Shown piece after piece: positions 55,591-64,000 of a stretch of DNA of 64,000 nucleotides. The notes under the pieces were generated by a model. That model searched no databases. It was not told where the DNA came from and was given only the letters and a program-made list of their open reading frames with translations. The DNA is taken from NCBI GenBank assembly GCA_963697355.1, contig CAVONV010000022.1:372001-436000 (forward strand). The letters are read 5' to 3'. The DNA comes from CAVONV01 sp963697355. Lineage in GTDB: Bacteria > Acidobacteriota > Vicinamibacteria > Marinacidobacterales > DATDRI01. Numbering within the stretch: position 1 is the stretch's first letter; each line of letters begins with the position of its first letter. Both the position numbers and the translations under genes were made by a program.

Positions 55591-56655
55591 ATGGGGCATA
55601 GGGGCGTGCCCGAGGAACATTTCCGAGAGGTTGATGGATTGTGGCTGTCTTCAATCGGACTCGGAACCTACCTCGGAGATCTGAGTCAAGAGACCGACGA
55701 GCTCTACCGGCAGGCCGTCGAACGGGTCCTTGAATCGGGCTGCAATGTGATCGATACGGCGATCAACTATCGACATCAGAGGAGTGAGCGCAACATTGGG
55801 GAAGCGTTGAAGGTCCTCGCTACAAAGGGATTTGACCGAGAGCAAATCATCATAGCGACCAAAGGCGGATTCGTGCCCTTCGATGGGGCTCCGGATTCCG
55901 ATCCTCGAAGCATTCTCGAGAAAGACTATTTCGAGACAGAGATCTTGGACCCGGCCGATGTTGCGGGGGATTGCCATGCGATGACGCCTCGGTTTCTCGA
56001 GAATCAGCTCGAAAAGAGCCTCGCCAACTTGGGTGTCGATACGATCGATATTTACTACATTCACAATCCTGAAACACAGCTTTCGGAAGTCGACCGCGTT
56101 GAGTTCATGAGAAGACTCCGTGGAGCGTTCGAGTTCCTGGAATCAGCAGCAGAGGCCGGAAAGATCCAGTACTACGGCGCAGCAACCTGGAATGCGTTCA
56201 GGCAAGCCGCTCGAGCGAATGATTATTTGTCTTTGGCGGAGATCGTGTCCTTGGCCCGTGATGTTGGGGGGGACAAACATCGATTCCGTTTTGTACAACT
56301 TCCCTACAATCTGGCGTCAACGGAAGCGCTGACAACCCATAATCAAGTCGTTCAAGGCAATTCGCTTTCCGCCATTGTTGCGGCCGACGAACTGGGAATG
56401 CACGTTTTGGGGAGCGCCAGCATTGCTCAAGGAAGGCTGACTCAAGGACTCCCGGATTGGTTGGGGAAGTTGCTGAGGGGTTGCGAGACTGATGTTCAAC
56501 GCGCCATTCAGTTCGCGCGTTCTACACCCGGATTGACGACGACGCTGGTGGGGATGAAACAGACGAAACATATCGAAGAGAACTTGGCTGTAGCCAAGAT
56601 CCCGCCCACACCCATGGAGGATTTTCTCAAGCTTTTTGAAGTGGACAAACGATGA
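55591..56655 (+). CDS. Aldo/keto reductase
   Basis: 354 residues from ATG 55591; a GTG at 55607 is out of frame and no strong binding site is visible. TIM-barrel signatures: GLGTYLGD at the N-terminus, the catalytic Asp/Tyr region (NVIDTAINYRHQRSE, with Asp and Tyr of the tetrad), Lys in IATKGGFVP, and a His in YYIHNPE. The C-terminal LVGMKQTKHIEENL contacts the nicotinamide cofactor. Substrate not predictable. The family is large; the 45-residue insert near residue 95 (DPRSILEKDYFETEILDPADV) is longer than in common members. Confidence 0.9.
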   Translation: MGHRGVPEEHFREVDGLWLSSIGLGTYLGDLSQETDELYRQAVERVLESGCNVIDTAINYRHQRSERNIGEALKVLATKGFDREQIIIATKGGFVPFDGAPDSDPRSILEKDYFETEILDPADVAGDCHAMTPRFLENQLEKSLANLGVDTIDIYYIHNPETQLSEVDRVEFMRRLRGAFEFLESAAEAGKIQYYGAATWNAFRQAARANDYLSLAEIVSLARDVGGDKHRFRFVQLPYNLASTEALTTHNQVVQGNSLSAIVAADELGMHVLGSASIAQGRLTQGLPDWLGKLLRGCETDVQRAIQFARSTPGLTTTLVGMKQTKHIEENLAVAKIPPTPMEDFLKLFEVDKR

Positions 56656-56898
56656 CAAGCGAGAGGCCCCGCTTCAATATCTTGTTTGGGAGGCTAACCG
56701 TTTGACTCTTGACGCTCGATACTTCTATGCTGTTGCGAATGATGAAGTGTCGGTCAATCATTTCCCGGCTATCGGAGCTTGATCTTTTCTTTGCTGATCG
56801 TTTGTTCGCCCATGGGTCGACGGATGTCGAGAAACGAACGATATTCGTCGGATGTGCGCTAGATCACCGCAGGGGGCGGTGAATAGGAGTATTTGATG

Positions 56899-57015
56899 TT
56901 GATGTGGTGGGGTGGAGACCCCAACCCTAAAAGGTGTGTGGGAACCTACGTACCCCTAACCCCAACCGGGGGCGTACGGGGCCCCGCATTCCCCCCCTTC
57001 GCCCCGCCACACCAA
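56899..57015. repeat. MITE-like inverted-repeat element, G/C-rich
   Basis: Terminal arms TTGATGTGGTGGGG (56899-56912) and CCCCGCCACACCAA (57002-57015) pair at 12 of 14 positions. Inside are GGGGT-GGAG-ACCCC (56910-56923) and CGTACCCC/GGGGGCGTACG arms (56949-56978). The gap 56656-57118 contains no gene. No coding frame or target duplication was recognised. Confidence 0.5.
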
Positions 57016-57118
57016 CCACAAACGGATTGGCATCGGTTTTTCTAACGAACTAATCTTCGCAGACTCTCGTCTCTGACCTTGTCTACAGTCTTTTGACAAT
57101 AAGCACAGGAGGTGCCTA

Positions 57119-57670
57119 ATGGCCAGTTTAGCGGATAGGATGATCAAGGCAGCGAAACTCGACGTCCGGACTTATGAAGAAGTTGAAGCGGACCAGACTG
57201 CAACCGGTCAGGCCATGACGGTCGTGGTGATTTCGAGCATTGCCGCTGGAATCGGTTCAATTGGGGTGCTCGGTCTGTTCGGCATCGTTTCAATCACAAT
57301 CGCCGCGCTCATCGGTTGGTTCGTCTGGGCTGGAGTGACGTACTTGATCGGAACCAAACTCCTGCCCGAGCCTCAGACGAAGGCAGATATGGGTGAGTTG
57401 TTGAGGACGATCGGGTTTTCGGCATCGCCCGGAGTGCTCCGGATCTTCGGAATCATTCCTGTTATTGGAATGTTGGTTTCTTTTGCCGCGAGCATCTGGA
57501 TGCTGGTGGCGATGGTCATTGCCGTCCGACAAGCTCTGGACTACAAGAGTACCGGACGAGCGGTTGGCGTCTGCATCATTGGCTTCGTCATCCAGTGGAT
57601 CGTTCTCTCGATCATCATGGTCATGTTTGGCGCCGGCGCCGCGATGACGGGTGGTTCGTCCATGTTTTAG
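57119..57670 (+). CDS. Yip1 domain membrane protein
   Basis: 183 residues from ATG 57119 with AGGAGGT upstream. Five hydrophobic segments (about 35-60, 60-80, 105-125, 125-145, 155-180) and a short acidic cytoplasmic N-terminus (YEEVEADQTATGQAMTVV) match bacterial Yip1 proteins. Function of bacterial members is unknown; they often sit near envelope or stress genes. It stands alone, with the repeat element upstream and a gene remnant downstream. Confidence 0.85.
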   Translation: MASLADRMIKAAKLDVRTYEEVEADQTATGQAMTVVVISSIAAGIGSIGVLGLFGIVSITIAALIGWFVWAGVTYLIGTKLLPEPQTKADMGELLRTIGFSASPGVLRIFGIIPVIGMLVSFAASIWMLVAMVIAVRQALDYKSTGRAVGVCIIGFVIQWIVLSIIMVMFGAGAAMTGGSSMF

Positions 57671-57780
57671 CTGAAGGCGTTCAACCCGGGTGAACTCGCG
57701 CCAGCGGGACCGTGAGGCGCCACGGATATGACGCAGGCGTTCGAGCTCCTTTCGATTCGGGTGCTGGAACGCCCGGAAAC

Positions 57781-57960
57781 CTAGAAGTTGATGACGAGGG
57801 CTGTGCTAAACGTGGTGTCGCGCGTGTCAGCCTGAACCGGTACCAAAATATCCAGCGGATTCCCAAGGGGAAACTCCAGCGGCACCTCGATGAACGAAGG
57901 AACGCGGGCGAATAATTCTCCGAGCTCACCGAGCGACGCACGACACGGTTGACGCTCGAG
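57781..57960 (-). pseudogene. C-terminal remnant of an outer-membrane beta-barrel-like protein
   Basis: Directly after the M16 stop codon (57961-57963) the same frame continues for 59 codons to a TAG at 57781-57783. It has no usable start codon near its beginning. It ends in DTTFSTALVINF, with a terminal Phe and alternating hydrophobics like the beta-signal of outer membrane proteins. It may be the tail of a deleted gene. Readthrough of the M16 stop is possible but less likely. Confidence 0.35.
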
Positions 57961-59421
57961 TCACCGAGCTTTCGGCTCGGGAATCGCGATGTCGATGGTG
58001 TTCACTTCGCCGAGACTGCTCAAGGGTTTGTCAAAATCTTCCGCTCGTCCCACCGCTAGAATGATGAGCTTGTCAGGGTTGATGTGATCCTTTGCCGCTT
58101 TCAGGATGTCGTCCGTTGTGACTTTCTCGATATTCGCTTTGTAGGTCTCGAGAAAGTCTCTCGGATACCCATAGTAGTCGTAGGTCATCAACCGCTCCAC
58201 GATTTTCGCCGTCGAATCGAAGTTGAAAGCGAAAGAGTTCAATCTGCCGTCCTTGGCGAGACGGAGCTCTTCTTCACTGACCGGTTCCTCCGTAATGCGG
58301 CGGACTTGTTTGAGAATCTCTTCCGCCGCCTGTACGGTACTTTCTGACTTTGTGTTGCAGAATATGAAGAAAGAACCCGGTCGGTCCCATCCGGCTCCCC
58401 ATGAAGCCGAAGCGGCGTAAGCGAGTCCAAGCTCGGTTCGAATCCGCTTGACGAGTCTCGAGCTAAAACCTCCTCCCAAGATTTCAGACATCAATTGTAA
58501 GGCGAAATAATCCGGGTCATCTCGACGTCCACCCAAATGTCCTATGCGAAGATTCGTTTGGTTGACATCGTCCTTCGCGATGAAGTTGACCGAGCCTTTC
58601 CAATCCGTCGGGACCTCGGGTATTCCTGGAAAATCCACTGTGGTCCTTTCCCAAGGACCGAAAAACTCTTCGACGAGCGATTTGACTTGGGCCGTATCGA
58701 AATCACCCCAGAGGCCCAGAGCGGTCTCGTTGGGGTGGAAGTACTTGGCATGAAATGCTATGAGGTCTTCGCGTGTAATGGCGTCGATCGTGGCGTACTC
58801 AGCGGTCCTGCCGTAGGGACTTTCAGGCCCGTAGAGTATCTGGAGGAATTCTCGACTCGCGATACCCATGACGTTGTCATTTCGCCGGGAAATGGCTGTC
58901 CGTTCCTGAACCTTGGAGAGCTCGATTTTGTCTTCCGGAAAGGCGGGATTCCGTAGTAGGTCGGCCAAGATTTCGAGGGTCATAGGTAGGTCTTCTCTTA
59001 GAGCAAAAATCGAAGCCGAGGCGGAGCTCGTACCGATACCGGTTTCAACAACGGCACCGGCGTTTTCGAGCCTGCGGTCGATTTCTTCACCCGGGAAATT
59101 GGCTGTGCCGCCGGTCCGCATCACTTGACCGACGATGCTCGCGAGACCCACTTTGTCTGTGGGCTCGTAGCGGTCCCCTGTTCGGATCAATACGACCCCT
59201 TCCACTTTAGGGAGGGAGTGATCCTCGAGTAGATAAAGCTTCAGTCCGTTGGGTAGCTCGATCTGTTCGACTTCCGGGACACGGATGTCTCTCAACGGTG
59301 GGTAGATGATCTCACTCCAGTGCTTCTGGGCACTGACAAGCGGTGGGGAAGCCGTCAGCAAAAGGGCGAGAAGGAGGAAGCCGGGCAGCAGGTTGAACCG
59401 TGAGTCTTTGTGAATCCTCAT
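57961..59421 (-). CDS. M16 peptidase-like protein, non-catalytic subunit
   Basis: 486 residues with a signal peptide (ending VSAQ). Full M16 fold (VEQIELPNGLKLYLLED, NETALGLWGDFD, LMSEILGGGFSSRLVKRIRTELGLAYA) but no H-x-x-E-H: the site reads GLASIVGQVMR, so the zinc ligands are gone. It pairs with the active gene immediately upstream (1-base overlap at 59421). In such pairs one subunit cuts and the other helps bind substrate, as in mitochondrial processing peptidase. Periplasmic. Confidence 0.9.
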   Translation of the reverse strand: MRIHKDSRFNLLPGFLLLALLLTASPPLVSAQKHWSEIIYPPLRDIRVPEVEQIELPNGLKLYLLEDHSLPKVEGVVLIRTGDRYEPTDKVGLASIVGQVMRTGGTANFPGEEIDRRLENAGAVVETGIGTSSASASIFALREDLPMTLEILADLLRNPAFPEDKIELSKVQERTAISRRNDNVMGIASREFLQILYGPESPYGRTAEYATIDAITREDLIAFHAKYFHPNETALGLWGDFDTAQVKSLVEEFFGPWERTTVDFPGIPEVPTDWKGSVNFIAKDDVNQTNLRIGHLGGRRDDPDYFALQLMSEILGGGFSSRLVKRIRTELGLAYAASASWGAGWDRPGSFFIFCNTKSESTVQAAEEILKQVRRITEEPVSEEELRLAKDGRLNSFAFNFDSTAKIVERLMTYDYYGYPRDFLETYKANIEKVTTDDILKAAKDHINPDKLIILAVGRAEDFDKPLSSLGEVNTIDIAIPEPKAR

Positions 59422-60944
59422 TAGTTTGCCTCCTGATTGCCACTCGGTTGGGCGGGAACATCGGATATCAAGTAGGCCACCGTCCTATTCCGCTCGGTGA
59501 AATACTCGTTAGCTACTCTTTGGATATCTTCCCGACTCACCTGGTCAATGGATTCAATGGCTCCAAAGAGGTTCCGCCAATCTCCGGTCAGGACATCGTA
59601 GTAGGCTAGTTGGGATGCCAATCCGGCATTCGAGTCTAGAGCGCCGATGAGATCGGCTCGCGCCCGGCGTTTGACGCGCGAGAGCTCTTCTTCGGAAACG
59701 AGCTCGGCTTTGAGACGGTTGATCTCCACGAGCATGGCTTCTTCGTTCTCTTCGTTGGTATGTCCTGCCGTGGGAAATGAATAGAAGAGAAACTGGTTCG
59801 GGTATTTGTTACCCGGGAATCCCGGAAATCCACCAGCGGCCATGGCGATCTTCTTATCTTGGACGAGACTTCGATAGATGCGTGATGTGCGGCCACCGGA
59901 GAGGATATCTTGGACGGCATCGAAGGCAGCGTCGTCGGGATGATTGATGCTCGGTTTGTGGAAACCCAAAAGAAGGACGGGTTGGGACTGCGCATAGACC
60001 TCGAGACGCCGTTCTCCTTCCTGTGGAGGTTCCACGGTCCATAGCGTTTCAGGTCGGGGCCCCTTGGGGATCCGACCAAAATAGAGCTCGGCCAACCGGA
60101 CGGCTTCCTTCGGGTCCACGTCTCCCACGATGACTGCGGTGAGGTTGGGTGGCGTGTAGTGCTTCGCAAAGAAACGTCTCGCTTGGTCGCGCGTCATATT
60201 CTCGAGGTCGGACTTCCAACCGATAGCATTGCGGCCATAGGGGTGCGCTTTATAAGCGACGGACAGATACTCCTCGATGAGCTTGCCTACCGGCTGGCTC
60301 TCCACACGGAGTCGACGCTCCTCGATCACGACGTCACGTTCCTTGTAAAACTCGCGGAATACGGGGTCGAGAAACCGCGCAGACTCGAGGGAAAACCAAA
60401 GCTCCAGTTTGTTCGAGGTGAAGTTGATGTAGTAGGTGGTCGAATCGAATCCTGTACCGGCATTCAATCCGACTCCGCCGTTCTCCTCGATGATTCGGCT
60501 GTACTCATCGCTTTCAGCGTAACTTGCCGCGTCTTCTTTGGCCTTGTCGAAGGCTTGTTGAAGCTCTTCGAGGCGAGTTGCATCACCACCGGACCTTCTT
60601 CGTTTCTCCTGCTGAAGGGCGGCGTAGGCTTCGTCAACCTTCGCAAGTGCTTTCCTCTCGGCCTCAATGTCTTTGGTACCGATATCTGAAGTACCTTTGA
60701 AAGCCATGTGCTCGAACATGTGGGCCATGCCGCTCACACCGGCCTCTTCGTCGACGGAGCCCACGTCAGCGTAGGTATGAAAAGAGACCACCGGAACTTC
60801 ATGACGTTCCACGATAATGAACTTCATACCATTCGTGAGCTGATGTTCGGTAACGGATTCTTCGAAAGCGGTCATGTCCTGCGCCTGGAGGGTTGTGCTC
60901 AGGAGAAGGACAAAGAGCGCGACGGCGAGTCTTCGTAGTGCCAT
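59421..60944 (-). CDS. M16 zinc peptidase, catalytic subunit
   Basis: 507 residues with a signal peptide (ending LQAQ). Zinc motif H75-M-F-E78-H79 (AHMFEHMAFKG) and the distal Glu in VVIEERRLR. A charged coiled-coil insert (about 90-150: KALAKVDEAYAALQQEKRR) interrupts the first domain, as in the acidobacterial/proteobacterial long form. It lies in an operon with the inactive partner. It should degrade peptides in the periplasm. Start at the ATG 60942-60944; no strong binding site was seen upstream. Confidence 0.93.
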   Translation of the reverse strand: MALRRLAVALFVLLLSTTLQAQDMTAFEESVTEHQLTNGMKFIIVERHEVPVVSFHTYADVGSVDEEAGVSGMAHMFEHMAFKGTSDIGTKDIEAERKALAKVDEAYAALQQEKRRRSGGDATRLEELQQAFDKAKEDAASYAESDEYSRIIEENGGVGLNAGTGFDSTTYYINFTSNKLELWFSLESARFLDPVFREFYKERDVVIEERRLRVESQPVGKLIEEYLSVAYKAHPYGRNAIGWKSDLENMTRDQARRFFAKHYTPPNLTAVIVGDVDPKEAVRLAELYFGRIPKGPRPETLWTVEPPQEGERRLEVYAQSQPVLLLGFHKPSINHPDDAAFDAVQDILSGGRTSRIYRSLVQDKKIAMAAGGFPGFPGNKYPNQFLFYSFPTAGHTNEENEEAMLVEINRLKAELVSEEELSRVKRRARADLIGALDSNAGLASQLAYYDVLTGDWRNLFGAIESIDQVSREDIQRVANEYFTERNRTVAYLISDVPAQPSGNQEAN

Positions 60945-61043
60945 GGATTTACCTCAAAAACGAATAGGAAACTCGAGTCTCCCTCAATCTACCTTCCGAA
61001 AAACGTGCGGATTTAGTATAGCGCGAGCTTGGAGGCAGCCGAC

Positions 61044-62576
61044 TCAGCGAGCGGACTTGTCTGTTTCAATGCGGGGCCAGATGGCGGGACCCAACTGGAC
61101 CGTGAGCTCTCCGGCGTCGCCCCAGGTGGCATCGGTGTCCAATCGAATGTCATCTCCCCTTGTAGACATTCCCACCCGGGTCAGAATCTCCTCACAGGAA
61201 CTAGGCATCACCGGGAGTAGCAGGATGGCGGCAATCCGGACCGCCTCCGTCATATCGAAGAGGATTGTACTCAGCCGATCCGACTGGGCCGGGTCCTTTG
61301 CCAGAGCCCATGGGGCGTTCTCGTTGATGAACTCATTCGTGGCATCGATGAGGCGGTATGCGGCTGCTGCGGCGTCCTGGAGCGCAAGCTGCTCCATGGA
61401 TTGCCGATAGAGCGCCACGGCTTCCTCTGCCAGGGCGGGAAGCCGGCTGGAGGCTGCTCCCGAAGGGGCAATGGTGCCTTGTCGGTACCTTTTCACCATT
61501 GATGTCGTTCGATTGACGAGGTTTCCCAGATTGTTAGCGAGATCGGCGTTGTAGCGACCTTCGAATCGCTCCCACGAAAAATCACCATCCTGACCGTACG
61601 TAATCTCCCGCACCAAGTACAACCGCAGTGGGTCCGGTCCAAATCGGTCTGCGGCGTCGAGCGGATCGACCACCGTTCCCAAAGTCTTACTCATCCGCTC
61701 GCCCTTGTGGTACACGAAGCCATGGCCGAACACCTTCTTGGCTAACGCTACTCCGGCACTCATCAACATGGAGGGCCAAATGATGCAATGAAAACGCGTG
61801 ATGTCCTTGCCGATGATGTGAAGGTCGGCGGGCCACCAACGGTTGAAGAGCTCGTCGTTCTGGCCGAATCCCACAGCCGAGATGTAGTTGATGAGTGCAT
61901 CGAACCAGACGTAGACGACGATCTCGGAATCGAAGGGAAAGGGGACCCCCCACTTCTGGTTGGCCCGGCTGATAGAGATATCGTCCAAGCCGCTATCAAT
62001 CACGTTCAGAATCTCGTTTCGCCGGATAGCGGGCTCCAAAAACCCGGGATGGGCATTGTAGTGGTCGAGAAGAGGCTTCTGGTATTTTGAAAGTTTGAAA
62101 AAGTAGTTCTTTTCTCGTATCCAATCGGGACGAACGCGATGGAGAGGACAGTTTCCCTCTTCGAGGTCCTTCTCCTGTTTGAAAGCCTCGCAAGAGACGC
62201 AATACCAACCTTCGTACTCGCCTTCGTAAATGTCTCCTGCGTCCCAGATTTTCTCGAATAAGGTGGTCACCGATGTTTTGTGGCGGGGCTGGGTGGTCCG
62301 GATGAAGTCGTCGAAGGTGATATCGAGCCGCTTCCAAACCTCGCGAAACTCCGCCTCCATTCGGTCGCAATACTCAATGGGTCCGAGGCCGAGCTCCTTC
62401 GCCCGCTTCAAGACGTTTAGGGAGTGCTCGTCGTTACCCATGAGGAAATAGGTGTCGAAGCCCGCCAGGCGCTTGTAGCGAGCAATGATATCGGCGCTCA
62501 CCTTCTCGTAGGCCGTTCCCAAATGAGGACGGCTGTTCACGTAGTCGATTGCGGTCGTGAGGTAGAACTTGGCCAT
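61044..62576 (-). CDS. metG: Methionyl-tRNA synthetase (short form)
   Basis: 510 residues. HIGH motif PHLGTA (about 17-22), zinc-binding CVSC and CPLH in the connective peptide, and the KMSKS loop as GERMSKTLG. The anticodon-binding helical domain is complete, and the C-terminal tRNA-binding (EMAP-like) domain of E. coli MetG is absent, as in the bacterial short class. It charges tRNA-Met with methionine. Opposite orientation to the following amidohydrolase. Confidence 0.97.
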   Translation of the reverse strand: MAKFYLTTAIDYVNSRPHLGTAYEKVSADIIARYKRLAGFDTYFLMGNDEHSLNVLKRAKELGLGPIEYCDRMEAEFREVWKRLDITFDDFIRTTQPRHKTSVTTLFEKIWDAGDIYEGEYEGWYCVSCEAFKQEKDLEEGNCPLHRVRPDWIREKNYFFKLSKYQKPLLDHYNAHPGFLEPAIRRNEILNVIDSGLDDISISRANQKWGVPFPFDSEIVVYVWFDALINYISAVGFGQNDELFNRWWPADLHIIGKDITRFHCIIWPSMLMSAGVALAKKVFGHGFVYHKGERMSKTLGTVVDPLDAADRFGPDPLRLYLVREITYGQDGDFSWERFEGRYNADLANNLGNLVNRTTSMVKRYRQGTIAPSGAASSRLPALAEEAVALYRQSMEQLALQDAAAAAYRLIDATNEFINENAPWALAKDPAQSDRLSTILFDMTEAVRIAAILLLPVMPSSCEEILTRVGMSTRGDDIRLDTDATWGDAGELTVQLGPAIWPRIETDKSAR

Positions 62577-62692
62577 GTTTTGTCCCTAGGCTATTTTCCC
62601 GAGCCCGTCCTGAGTGCAATAGAGCTTATCTCGAGCGCAGTCATTCTATCGCGGCTAGGGTGTTCTCTGGAAGACATTTACGGCCTTGAAAC

Positions 62693-62721
62693 TTGACAGG
62701 TGGGTCTGTCGCCGATAGCAT
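62693..62721 (+). promoter_or_regulatory. Sigma-70-type promoter upstream of the amidohydrolase
   Basis: TTGACA (62693-62698), 17 bases, then TAGCAT (62716-62721). The start codon at 62838 is about 110 bases further on, so a 5' leader of about 105 bases is predicted. The leader shows no obvious structure. Confidence 0.6.
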
Positions 62722-62837
62722 CGCCGCCGGATGTTCATCCTCGGAAAGAACCGAGCTTTTCGCAATCGACATATCAATTGTCGTACCCGTACCTCTACCG
62801 CACCCAAGCCAAAAGGTGTCCCGGAAAGGAGCGATTT

Positions 62838-64000
62838 ATGGCAGCAGAGCGACTGTTGAGGCGACGGCGGTGTTGGGTCCTTGCGGCATTTATGGGATTT
62901 GTTCTGCCGCTTCTCGGAGCACCATACCTGGGATCAGCCGAAAGACCCAACGAACCGCCCTTCTTTGCGATTCAAAACGCGCGCATCGTCACAGGAACCG
63001 GCCAAGCCATCGAAGGAGGGACGATTGTTGTGGCCAATGGACTGATTTCCGGCGTGGGAGCCCAAGTGACGATTCCGCCGGAAGCCTGGGTTATCGACGG
63101 AACGGGGTTGACCATCTACCCTGGGTTGATCGACGCACTAGGAGACTTGGGCCTCGAAGGCGGAGGTCCGCCCGCGCCGAACGCCGGTCGAGCCGGTGGC
63201 CCCCCATCAGGAGGCACGAGGCAGCGCGAACCGGCCGCCAAAGGACCTGAGGATCGACCCAGCACGACTTCGTGGAAGTGTGCTGCCGATGAAATCAAAA
63301 CGGACGATAAGCGTCTCGAGAGCTGGAGGAATGCCGGATTCACATCAGCCGTAACCGTACCGAAAGAGGGCATATTGCCCGGGCAAGCGGCCTTCATCAA
63401 CCTCGCGGGGGAAAGACCGCGCGAGATGGTCGTTAAGACACCCGTCGCCCTCAAGACGAGTCTCGATCCCCCGGGTGGATTCAGGAGCTTTCCTGGCTCC
63501 CTATTTGGTGTCATGGCCTACTTGAAGCAGGTGTTTTCCGATGCGGATCACTACAAAACAGCTTGGTCCATCTATGAAGCCAACCCAAATGGTGTCGAGA
63601 GGCCTGCTTACGACCGTTCTCTCGAGCCCCTGATTCAGGCCAAGACCGACAGTTGGCCGGTGCTCATTCCCGCACAATGGAGCAAGGAGATCAAACGAGC
63701 CCTCAAGTTGGGTGACGAGCTGGGCGTCCAAACCGTTATTTATGGTGGACATCAGGGTTACGCCGCCTTGGATGTCCTCAAGGAGAACAATGTACCGGTA
63801 CTCGTGAGCCTCGAATGGCCTGAGCCGTCCAAGGACGCCGACCCGGAAGCCGAGGAATCTCTCCGGGTGCTGCGTCTGAGAGACAAGGCGCCATCGACTC
63901 CTGCGGCGTTTGAAAAAGCCGGGATCAAGTTCGCCTTTTACTCGGATGGGTTGAAGGACCCCAAGGACATCATCAAGAAAGCCGGGAAGGCCGTGGAGGC
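62838..64000 (+). CDS. Amidohydrolase family protein (partial, runs off the window)
   Basis: At least 387 residues from the ATG at 62838 (GGAAAGGAG upstream); the frame is still open at the end. Signal/anchor in residues 10-35. It then has an amidohydrolase N-terminus: FFAIQNARIVTGTGQAIEGGTIVVANGLISGVG and VIDGTGLTIYPGLIDAL. The usual H-x-H metal motif after PGLID is absent (ALGDLGLEG instead), followed by a Gly/Pro-rich insert. It belongs to the acidobacterial secreted imidazolonepropionase-like group; metal use and activity are uncertain. C-terminal part is unseen. Confidence 0.8.
   Translation, partial: MAAERLLRRRRCWVLAAFMGFVLPLLGAPYLGSAERPNEPPFFAIQNARIVTGTGQAIEGGTIVVANGLISGVGAQVTIPPEAWVIDGTGLTIYPGLIDALGDLGLEGGGPPAPNAGRAGGPPSGGTRQREPAAKGPEDRPSTTSWKCAADEIKTDDKRLESWRNAGFTSAVTVPKEGILPGQAAFINLAGERPREMVVKTPVALKTSLDPPGGFRSFPGSLFGVMAYLKQVFSDADHYKTAWSIYEANPNGVERPAYDRSLEPLIQAKTDSWPVLIPAQWSKEIKRALKLGDELGVQTVIYGGHQGYAALDVLKENNVPVLVSLEWPEPSKDADPEAEESLRVLRLRDKAPSTPAAFEKAGIKFAFYSDGLKDPKDIIKKAGKAVE

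Noticed and set aside
56915..56972. CCCCAACCCTAAAA / CCCCTAACCCCAACC, resembling telomere repeats
   Set aside because: Not a regular tandem array, and it is explained as the inside of the inverted-repeat element; no sign of a linear replicon end.
58430..58450. GGTTCGAATCC, like a tRNA T-loop
   Set aside because: It is inside the M16 coding frame; no acceptor or anticodon stems fit around it.
61044..62576. Short MetG without a C-terminal tRNA-binding domain
   Set aside because: This is the ordinary bacterial short form, not a truncation.

Overview
The window looks like chromosomal DNA of a free-living Gram-negative bacterium, most probably an Acidobacteriota member. This is inferred from gene content, not from a phylogenetic marker: an orphan FtsX/MacB-type permease of the ADOP kind, a GspA/GspB pair, a tandem M16 peptidase pair, many secreted M20/M28 peptidases, TPR-CHAT proteins and coenzyme F420 genes. 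I found no rRNA, tRNA, CRISPR array, transposase or prophage. Intergenic DNA carries several families of inverted repeats.

Layout. 0-5.5 kb: an AddB-like nuclease gene (minus), a MarR remnant and a secreted TPR protein. 5.8-12.7 kb: a DUF547 protein, a beta-lactamase-like hydrolase, GspA-GspB, an M20 carboxypeptidase and two membrane proteins. 12.8-17.2 kb: a zinc-ribbon protein, YjbQ, pterin dehydratase, then lexA - DUF3467 - a degenerate Y-family DNA polymerase, and a PilZ protein. 17.2-21.5 kb: a cofE-npdG-membrane protein operon (F420), a secreted protein and a NarL-type regulator. 21.7-26.2 kb: glutamate dehydrogenase and a receiver-PEP/pyruvate-binding fusion, both broken by many one-base indels. 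26.5-34.8 kb: a membrane glycosyltransferase-like protein, a methyltransferase, a cystathionine gamma-synthase-type enzyme, an AI-2E family transporter, a universal stress protein, HtrA and DUF302. 35-41.6 kb: a radical SAM/SPASM enzyme, an unrecognised GT-like protein, and an NtrB/NtrC-type pair divergent from a tetraheme cytochrome that carries a sigma-54 promoter match. 41.9-52.2 kb: a cyclophilin-like protein, TPR-CHAT, M28, a secreted PPIase, the ADOP permease and a secreted M20 amidohydrolase. 52.4-64 kb: nadE, a HATPase, nth, an aldo/keto reductase, a Yip1 protein, the M16 pair, metG and the start of an amidohydrolase.

Frameshifts are frequent. Affected are the AddB-like gene (at least 2), the TPR protein (2), gdhA (about 7 or 8), the receiver-PEP fusion (about 8), the GT-like gene, the NtrC-type regulator and TPR-CHAT (1 each). 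Several can be resolved to one missing or extra base, often in a homopolymer, and the protein stays well conserved on both sides. I read these as sequence errors more than gene decay, and give each gene as one locus spanning its pieces.

The items most worth following are the LexA-controlled, apparently catalytically dead Y-family polymerase; the predicted sigma-54 control of the tetraheme cytochrome; the receiver-PEP-binding fusion without a phosphohistidine domain; and the dispersed structured intergenic elements.
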